Assembly: GCA_021234155.1 (NCBI GenBank) | Contig: JAJEKV010000334.1 | Coordinates: 1-64,000, forward strand | Source: Isoetes taiwanensis | Lineage: Eukaryota > Streptophyta > Lycopodiopsida > Isoetales > Isoetaceae | Direction: 5' to 3' | Length of the DNA: 64,000 nucleotides | Shown here: piece by piece, positions 57,370 to 64,000 of the stretch | Layout of the letters: every line of letters begins with the position of its first letter | Numbering within the stretch: the first letter of the stretch is position 1 | The notes under the pieces: model-generated | The model's database searches: none | Seen by the model: the letters and a program-made list of their open reading frames with translations, nothing else | What the model was told of the DNA's origin: nothing | Program-made: the position numbers and the translations under genes

Positions 57370-57940
57370 GAATATTTTCAAAAATGAGATACTAAAACTG
57401 AATAGGTTACTATTGAAAATAAAATTATATTCTTTCGCCAAAGTTTTATCATTTCATCCTCTTGCCTTTCTTAAATTAGCCATGCATTTTTTAGCTCAGA
57501 TCTAGAGCTTCGCCTCCAGTTCTATGGATCTATCACGATTGTAGATCAAGTAATTGTTTGATAGCTCTAGTGGACCATAGTAGAATACTAAAAAAATCAA
57601 CAACTAATCATTTTTTGCTACACATAATAGGTTTGTTTAATCCTTCTAAGTTGTGTGTGAATTGACATCTAATTTATTTATTTCAATTACCACAATAATG
57701 TTGGCAAGATTTGCCAGAGTTTCTATGAAACAGTTCAAGTCGCAAAATGTAATCGCCTACAAAATTAATATAGAAAGCTTATGATTCGCCTCATCTTCTA
57801 AATCACGCCTATGTGGATATGGCCTTAAGGGCAACCCTGGCCAAGACCTCTGGTAATATGCCTGCTCTAATGGACAGCACCTGGCTTCTAGCGGAGATTA
57901 CAAAGAAGGATGGCAAGAGAAGGCCAAACGTTAGGCAAGC
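57370..57940. other. AT-rich spacer before a gypsy LTR
   Basis: Mostly non-coding. A short frame just upstream of the LTR (57813, MDMALRATLAKTSGNMPALM) contains CCTTAAGGGCAACCCTGG, a phrase also found in reverse orientation near 54977. Confidence 0.35.
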
Positions 57941-58328
57941 TGTTGGGGTGATCACCACTCACCACACTCGTCACCACACTCATCACCACTCACCACATTC
58001 GTCCACCACGCACCACCGCCACACTCGTCACCACTCACCACACTTGTCACCACTCACCACACTCATCATATACCGTATATAGAGTGATATGCCAAGATGC
58101 ACGCTGCGCGTGATATTTGCACGTATGCATTGTGGGATGATTATCATTGTATTATCTGAGCAGAGAGAGAAGAACAGAGAGAGACGGTGTATTGAGAGAG
58201 AGGATTTTGATTGATCTAGCTATGGAGATGATGATTCTTTGTGCTGTGCATTGCCTTGTTCTGATAGATTGAGCTTGGATTGTTGGGTTTTTCATCCTTC
58301 TTGCAAGGTTAGAGTTCAGGCTCTAACA
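57941..58328 (+). repeat. 5' LTR of a gypsy-like element
   Basis: Starts TGTTGGGGTG and ends GGCTCTAACA, immediately followed by a PBS-like TTTGGCGACCACTGG. 388 bp. It includes a minisatellite and a possible TATA (TATATAGAG near 58075). No 3' partner lies within the window. Confidence 0.65.
57951..58070. repeat. CACCACTCACCACACTCGT minisatellite inside the LTR
   Basis: Imperfect units mixing CACCACTCACCACACTCGTC and shorter CACCACACTCAT variants run for about 120 bp within the U3 part of the LTR. Confidence 0.9.
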
Positions 58329-58348
58329 ATTTGGCGACCACTGGTGCT
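58329..58348 (+). other. Primer-binding site of the 57.9-kb gypsy element
   Basis: TTTGGCGACCACTGGTGC lies one to two bases after the LTR end. TTGGCG(A/C)C-type PBS sequences are common in plant gypsy elements. Confidence 0.6.
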
Positions 58349-58499
58349 CAAATGACCATTGATCGGCAAGAATTTCCATTGAAAAAGGAGTTGTTACCAT
58401 TGGTATTGGTGATCGTTGGTGAAAGAACGACACCATTGTGAAAGGAGCAATTTCTTGTGTGAAGGGATTTTTGCCGTGAATTGATTTGTGGGGTAAAAT

Positions 58500-59567
58500 T
58501 TGACAAGGGGAGCATAGTTTTATGCCCAAGAGAAGTAAGAAGGAGATCCCACTAAGCTCCATCGTCCACAAGAAATTTGGTGAGTCAATCTTTGGGCTCA
58601 AAATTGCATCAAGATTCAATTTCGTTTTCAGATTTGGAGATGATCCGAGTCTAATTCTCGAGATCCAGGAGGTTTTGATTCTAGAAGGTAATCCAATTTC
58701 GTTTTTCAAATTGAAGGGAGATTCAATTTCGTTTTTTCCAATTTCAAGAAACCCAAGAAGAGGCGGATATGGTCAGTATTACCATCTATGGTATGGGGTT
58801 TTCGGACAATGGGATTCCAAAGTTTGATGATCCGGGTGGATTGAGATCCGTTGAAGTATATTGTGAAGTTTGAGAGGTATTGCCAAAGAATGTAAGTTAC
58901 CGGGTCTGATTACTTGCTTTGGTTTCATAGTTCTTTGCAAGATTCGGTGGAGGAATGGGCACAAACGACAAAAGATACCATGACATATCAGGAATTAAAG
59001 GAAGCTTTCATTGCTAATTATCAAGAAGTTCATGGTAAGGATAAGACTATGGAAAGGTGGACAAATTTTACACAAAAGGAAGATGAATCAATTAGAGAGT
59101 ATAATCAGAGGTATATTGCGGTTCTCAAAGCCGTGGTTCATTGGAAAATTGCAAGGAGTGATGAAATGGATATCCAATGGTATGTGAAGGGGCTGAAACG
59201 AGCTATTGCTCATAAGGTGAAGGCTAAACAGCCTACAACATTACTAGAGGCACAAAAGTATGCTCTCAAGGCTGAAGATAAGCTGGGATACATTCATGAA
59301 GTTGCTGCTCAGAGCATAAAGCGAGAGGATATTGCAGCCAAGATTTCTAAGCTTACAATTGGTGAGAAGCCAAGGGAGGTGCAGTTTATTACTTGTGAGT
59401 ATTGTGGGTCTATTGGACATTCTGATGCTACATGTAGATTGCTGAAATTCTGCTCAAGATGCCAAATCAAGGGCCATAATGATCAAGAATGTAGGGAGAA
59501 GAGATTCTTTGAGAGGGCCAATCCGGTATTTGCTATTATGCAACAAGCACCATCTATTCCTATTTAA
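58500..59567 (+). pseudogene. Gypsy gag with two CCHC zinc knuckles
   Basis: The main frame (58914-59567) reads LQDSVEEWAQTTKDTMTYQE, then LKEAFIANYQEVHG, then RWTNFTQKEDESIREYNQRY: the Retrotrans_gag core, with W near the start and F...EGESV.EY..RF. CEYCGSIGHSDATC and CSRCQIKGHNDQEC are two exact CX2CX4HX4C knuckles about 18 residues apart. The N-terminal part (58500-58910) has stops. The C-terminal Pro/Gln region drops into another frame at 59567. It packages element RNA in a cytoplasmic particle in intact relatives. Confidence 0.85.
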
Positions 59568-60159
59568 CCAATGCAAAGTAAAAGCACCTATCATACCACA
59601 AGTTCCAATGATGCCACAAGCTCCAATTGCCCAACAAGTTCCAATGGGTTCCACACCAATGGTGCAGCCAAAACAGGGATGGTATCCAAGTAAGGCTCAT
59701 TTATATTGCAAGTCAAGCATGATGAGACTACTTGTTGGAAAATCCATGGGAAACCAGAATGGGCAACCAACAAGTATCCACCAAAGCAGCAAGTGTTTGA
59801 ATCAGTACCTCTTCCTAATAATGATGTTCGCATTCAAGATGCAAAATACATTGATAATCCTCAAGTTAAGGCTCTTATTGAGGAGCTTAAGAAGCAAGAG
59901 AAGGCAAAATCAGTAGTAAATTGTGGATTTGTTGAAGTGGAGCATGACCCATTTCAGCAAGAAGCGTAGATTGAGAAGTAAATGCGATTACAAGATCACA
60001 AAAGGTGGTTCAAGAACCAAGAGTAGTGCCAATTGTGGAGAAGACTAAGACCTCTTTTCCAAAGGCTTTGAAGGAACAAGCTTTGAAGGTATCAGCACCT
60101 AAGAAGGTGCAATTCAATGTGTTGCCCATGTAACGGTTTGATCTATAGAAGAAAATCAG
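59568..60159 (+). pseudogene. Gag C-terminus to protease linker
   Basis: Overlapping plus-strand frames carry a Pro/Gln-rich repeat (QVPMMPQAPIAQQVPMGS) and then WATNKYPPKQQVFESV and a Lys/Glu-rich spacer (ALIEELKKQEKAKSVV). It links the knuckles to the protease. Several single-base frame changes. Confidence 0.6.
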
Positions 60160-60890
60160 CCCATAGTGATGCCTCCTATGGTGGATGAGGAAATTCAAAA
60201 TGAAGATGATGTGATCAGCCAAGTTTTGGCCACTAACGTTACACTTACTCTTGAGCAATTGATGCATTATTCTCCAAATTTGTTGCAAGAGTTAGGGGAA
60301 GAACAAAATCAGAAATTTCAGTCCAACAAATCATATCAAATGATCTGAAACAAGAGGAGAATGGAACCACCAGCCCGCAATCCAAGGATCCCGGCCATTT
60401 CTTTTGTGATGTGAGTATTAATGGATATCTAATCAAAGAGGCCAACATAGATACAAGCATGATGGAGTGAATGTAATGCCTTACCACATAATGCTTCAAG
60501 TTGGATTGAAAATGATGGAACCAAACAACTATGATGCTCAAAGCATTCAATCAAATGAAGGTGCAGCCTATGGGGAGTCATAAGAAATGTTTTATGCAAG
60601 GTTTATGAGGTGGAAGCAATCTTGGATTTCATGGTTTTGAAATTTCGGCAGAGTGTGCATCTTGAAACTTATACTTTGTTGCCGAAGTCGCACATGGTTA
60701 GATGTCATTACATGTTTGAGACTTCATGGAGGAAGCGTGAAATGAACATCTTTCAAGGGGAACACAAGGTTACTATAGATCATCCTCTGAAATCAGCAAA
60801 AGGTACCTTTCTTTGCAATTCCTTCTTTGAGCAGCCCGCAGTTAGAAATCAGCAAAGAGAATGCTATGGTGTCAGGGCAGCAAGGTCTTA
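60160..60890 (+). pseudogene. Gypsy aspartic protease, decayed
   Basis: Frames from 60160 read TNVTLTLEQLMHYSPNLLQE, then about 60390-60560 FFCDVSINGYLIKEANIDTS and VMPYHIMLQVGLKMMEPNNY. The active-site DTGAS is degraded (DTS then a frame shift), followed by the expected M..MPYH......L. Then VEAILDFMVL and further frames. RT does not follow, so pol is truncated or displaced here. Confidence 0.7.
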
Positions 60891-61402
60891 GTTGTTTTCA
60901 TGTCTTGGAAGTGGGTGACAGGGAAGATAAGACTTTGTACAAGTGGTTAAAAGGTATCCAAATTTCAGAAATATGTCATTTACAGCAGCAAGTTGTAGAT
61001 AAGTATATCCAAAGACTTGAAAGTGTTGGTGAAGGTGAGTTACAAGAGACTCTTGTAAACATGAAGGAGGAGTCCATTCAAAGACCCATTGATGACACTT
61101 TATTTCAGCAAGGTATTGATCTAGATCAAGTAGAGATGCTAATTTTGACATCAAGCATGGATGGGGTAAACAGAAATCAGCCCACTATACAAGTACAAGA
61201 AGCTTGGTGGCATGCGCACATTCTGGAGGATGAGGTAAATCAGATCAGTCCATATTCACCAGGATCTCAGCCCAAGTTCAGCCTAATGAAAACCTGGATC
61301 TCAGGTTTTATGGTGAACATCCCCGGAAAGCACCTGAAGTTCTTAAGACCTCTAAAGATGCAATTGGTGCCGAACCAGAGAATCTGGCTAACAAGCTCCT
61401 GA
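60827..61402 (+). CDS. Unrecognised 191-codon frame after the protease
   Basis: A Gln/Glu-rich open run with HVLEVGDREDKTLYKWLKGI, then LQQQVVDKYIQRLESVGEGE and WWHAHILEDEV. No RT motif. It overlaps in another frame the start of the methyltransferase-like frame at 61230. Possibly part of one longer protein now frameshifted. Confidence 0.35.
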   Translation: MSSPQLEISKENAMVSGQQGLSCFHVLEVGDREDKTLYKWLKGIQISEICHLQQQVVDKYIQRLESVGEGELQETLVNMKEESIQRPIDDTLFQQGIDLDQVEMLILTSSMDGVNRNQPTIQVQEAWWHAHILEDEVNQISPYSPGSQPKFSLMKTWISGFMVNIPGKHLKFLRPLKMQLVPNQRIWLTSS

Positions 61403-61914
61403 GGGACAGGTTCAAATACGGTTGGCAAGGTATGGAAGGGGAATACTTGGTTCACAAGCAGGTTGGTCCTGCTACAACAGCATACCTTGTCGATAAGCTC
61501 TACCCTCCAGGTAACTTTGTTCTGGAATTTTTTTCTGCTGGGGCTTCTACTAGGGCATCATTGCAGTTAAGAAGGAGTAGTGTGGCGTATGAGCATGATG
61601 CAAAAAAGATCAAATGTATGCTAGGGATTCTTGGAAGAATTGACAACGTCCTTAATCCCTTGCTTGCACCACCAGCCATAGACACTCGTCGACCTCTGAC
61701 ACTGACTGAGGCTCCTACAGCAGAGACATCACATGGTGGTGGAGGAGAGACATCACATGGTGGTGGAGGAGAGACATCACATGGTGGTGAAGGAGACGCC
61801 ACAGGATCCGGGGAACAAGTGGTACAAGACACAGAGACGCAGATTGACCGCAGTAAGATTAACCCGGATGATATTGATAAAGCAGATGATACTTTTTTTG
61901 GTCAGGAATATTGA
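61230..61914 (+). CDS. Possible methyltransferase-like protein with Gly-rich repeat
   Basis: One frame is open from about 61230 to the TGA after 61912; its first ATG is 61432, but homology-like sequence begins earlier (LDLRFYGEHPRKAPEVLKTS). The core reads GNFVLEFFSAGASTRASLQL, then RRSSVAYEHDAKKI. It resembles the FxGxG SAM-binding loop and following acidic strand end (E.D) of DNA methylase-type enzymes (VLD.F.GSGTT..A...R...G.E.D). No DPPY/NPPF catalytic motif is seen. The C-terminal half has three GGGGETSH units and an acidic end (NPDDIDKADDTFFGQEY). Function unproven. Confidence 0.35.
61725..61797. repeat. 21-24 bp in-frame tandem repeat
   Basis: GAGACATCACATGGTGGTG with GAGGA or GAAGGA is repeated three times, encoding ETSHGGGG units. 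Confidence 0.9.
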
Positions 61915-62149
61915 AAACTGATTTGCATATCATACTTGTATATAAGATTTACCTCTTTGGTATTAATGATTACTGTACTGATTACTCTTTTGAATACTGA
62001 TAAGACATACGATCTTACTATATTTGCCCCTTTTGTATATCTTACTTGTTATATAATAATACGATGCCTGTCCTTATGCCTTAGCAAAAAATGATGCTGT
62101 ATTCTATGACGATGTGCTGTCTACTCTGTAAGAATAACGATTTTATTAA

Positions 62150-62410
62150 AGCAAATAGCACAGCAGCGCCATTTGCAATGTGAATATATTGCAGCAGACT
62201 GCGCGGCCGCGCTATTTGCTTGCTTTTTTCCGTGTATTTCCTTATGATTCATTTCAAATGCAGCGATTTTCTTGCTTTTTTTTTGCCATTTTTATTTAAA
62301 TGGCGCAACCTGGTTGTTGCGCCCGTCGATTTCCGCCCCATTTCGTGTCAAATAGAGCGGTTTTCATGCTAATCCTTGTGCATTTTTAAGTAAATAGCGC
62401 AGATTTGATT
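62150..62410. repeat. GCGCCATTT/AAATGGCGC motif cluster (right)
   Basis: GCAAATAGCACAGCAGCGCC and ATTTG, GCGCGGCCGCGC, AAATGGCGCAACC, AAATAGAGCGG and AAATAGCGCAG are scattered over 250 bp. The first matches 52692-52717 in direct orientation. Confidence 0.65.
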
Positions 62411-62547
62411 GCTGAATATGTGAAAAAACAAGGAACAATTTCATTTCGAGCGAAAATGGAATCACGAAATTTCCAACTTTAATGAAACTGTGCTTTTTTC
62501 CGCAATAATTTAATTTATATCTAATGCTCACTTGGGCCTCAAGAGGC

Positions 62548-62630
62548 CATGGAGCACATGAAACCAAGACACGTGTCCCTCTCGTCCAAGACACATAATA
62601 TTGAAACCAAGACACGTGTCCCTCTCGTCT
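62548..62630. repeat. 27-bp direct repeat
   Basis: GAAACCAAGACACGTGTCCC followed by TCTCGTC occurs twice, about 43 bp apart, with no mismatch. It contains the G-box-like core CACGTG. Confidence 0.85.
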
Positions 62631-62639
62631 AATTAGTAA

Positions 62640-64000
62640 GGAAGAAAATAAATTAGAATAGAAAATCCAAAAGACTTATAATAGGAAGGATTAATGTGGT
62701 TACTGATGACATATACAACATTAGAAATAATACTAGTAAATGGGTGCCCAGTGTTGCGTGCATAAGTAGGGGCATGTGTGTTTTTTAGGTCTTCAATGCA
62801 ACATTGATTCTTTGGAGAAGTTGGTATCATTTATGGCTGAAGATAAGATTATGTCAAAGTAATTTTGTCCAACTTGCCTAGAGAAATCAAAAGGCTCATG
62901 CATTCAAGACATCCACCTTGAATCAACGAAAATCCACTTCGATTATATCTTCTATTTGAACATGATTGAGATCATTATCCATTGGCGAGATGTCTAATAG
63001 AAGTTCAACTCTTTGCTCATAATCATATGTAACCCTATGTCTATCAATGCTTGCAACAAAAAAATGTTAGCCATATGCCCACATGGATGTGCCTGCAATG
63101 CATTTTCAGTATAATGGTTTGCGCAACTCTAAATTGTATGCTTCATCTTCAATTTCATTATTGTTCTCCTGAGCTTCAAATGCAACATCAATGCTTTGAG
63201 TTTCATTCGTTGGAAATAAGTGGTTAATAACTTCGACTAAACCAAGCTCGAGATAACATCCCCATCCAATGATTGGTCTCTTACTATAACTAGGATAGGG
63301 GGCGGCTGATAGTAAAGAAGTGTCAAATATTATCAATCTACTGCCAGCGCATCAACAATATAAAAACATTGGTTGCACTATGCTCATAATGGCAAGACAC
63401 TTCAAGGTAAAACTAAATACACTCGTAAAAAATATATACTCACAAGTCCAAAAAAAAAACTTACATTGTATTCAAACTTACCTTCTTAAGAGTCTTATTT
63501 GTTGTGAGGAGCACGACAGAAGTAGATGACAAAATGAAAGATGAATTCTCATAAAGGCTGGATTTAGTATTGTTCATTGAGGGCCTCGTGTGAAGGCTTA
63601 TGGTATTTGTGATGCTAAGGATATCTTGGGTGCCATTTTTTTTTTATCAAAAAAGGGTTTAGGCGGTAGCATGGATTCCAGACTTGGGATGCATGGACTT
63701 AGGCCCATTTGAGAAGGCTTGGATACATATGATGCCAAATGTAAGGCTGAACGATGCCCTTTCATGTATTACAAAGTCATTTTTTAGTTCTTCTCTATCA
63801 CATCTGTCCTTCGCAGCACCATGGCCTTTGCAAGAAAGGAGAGCTCAGTTGGGATCTTCTTGAGCAGCAAATCAAAGCACTTAAAGGTGAATTCTAAGCC
63901 ACGTGGAACCTCAGAAGCTGTGGAGATTAGTAATGTTCAAGAGTTCTCTTAACTCAACATGGAACTCACAGCAAATCGAAATGAAGTAGGTCAAGTGTTG
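62640..64000. other. Unrecognised stretch to the window end
   Basis: Short frames without motifs on both strands. A T-run at 63637-63648 followed by ATCAAAAAAGGG could be another element's tail, but nothing confirms it. Confidence 0.35.

Noticed and set aside
57951-58070. Regularly spaced repeats resembling a CRISPR array
   Set aside because: Units are contiguous and without unique spacers, inside an LTR of a plant-type retroelement; it is a minisatellite.

Overview
The window looks like a repeat-rich land-plant nuclear genome. The evidence is plant-type retrotransposons primed by initiator-Met tRNA, a plant-type LINE with DUF4283-like ORF1, decayed copies of plant carboxylesterase and PMT-type methyltransferase genes, TATA boxes close to short ORFs, and many microsatellites. 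The high load of old, nested, broken elements fits a large genome such as a fern or gymnosperm, but the sequence does not fix the lineage. I see no rRNA gene, complete tRNA gene or CRISPR array. I see no long intact host gene; the only clearly open small gene candidates lie at 47.7-48.9 kb.

Region 1 (1-5.9 kb): non-coding, with local tandem duplications, a faint copia-type primer-binding site and a tRNA-like minihelix. Region 2 (5.9-29.7 kb): a three-layer nest. A minus-strand Ty3/gypsy element (5919-29722) has LTRs at both ends, PBS, PPT and a 5-bp TTATC target duplication. Its integrase is split by a small non-autonomous LTR element (10564-21877), which in turn was split by a LINE (about 12446-20889). 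One LTR of the outer element carries an internal inversion of about 520 bp relative to the other.

Region 3 (29.7-47 kb): scattered remnants. These include a family of short elements sharing a GGACGTTAAAA-type 3' core but ending in different microsatellites, a 191-bp direct duplication, a PMT-type methyltransferase relic with a visible splice donor, a 455-bp foldback element with TA duplications, a non-LTR RT fragment, a frameshifted CXE/GID1-type carboxylesterase, and gag remnants.

Region 4 (47.4-49 kb): the most distinctive locus. Three related small ORFs (two tandem on plus, one divergent on minus) share a 13-bp motif at nearly fixed distance upstream of a TATA box. I do not recognise the protein family.

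Region 5 (49.5-64 kb): a DUF7869-type transposon gene and two copies of an En/Spm-associated module, minisatellites, repeated AAATGGCGC palindromes, an ORF with one in-frame TGA, copia-like and gypsy-like LTRs with gag and a decayed protease, and an ORF with a methyltransferase-like motif and a Gly-rich repeat. Nearly all coding sequence is transposon-derived and decayed.
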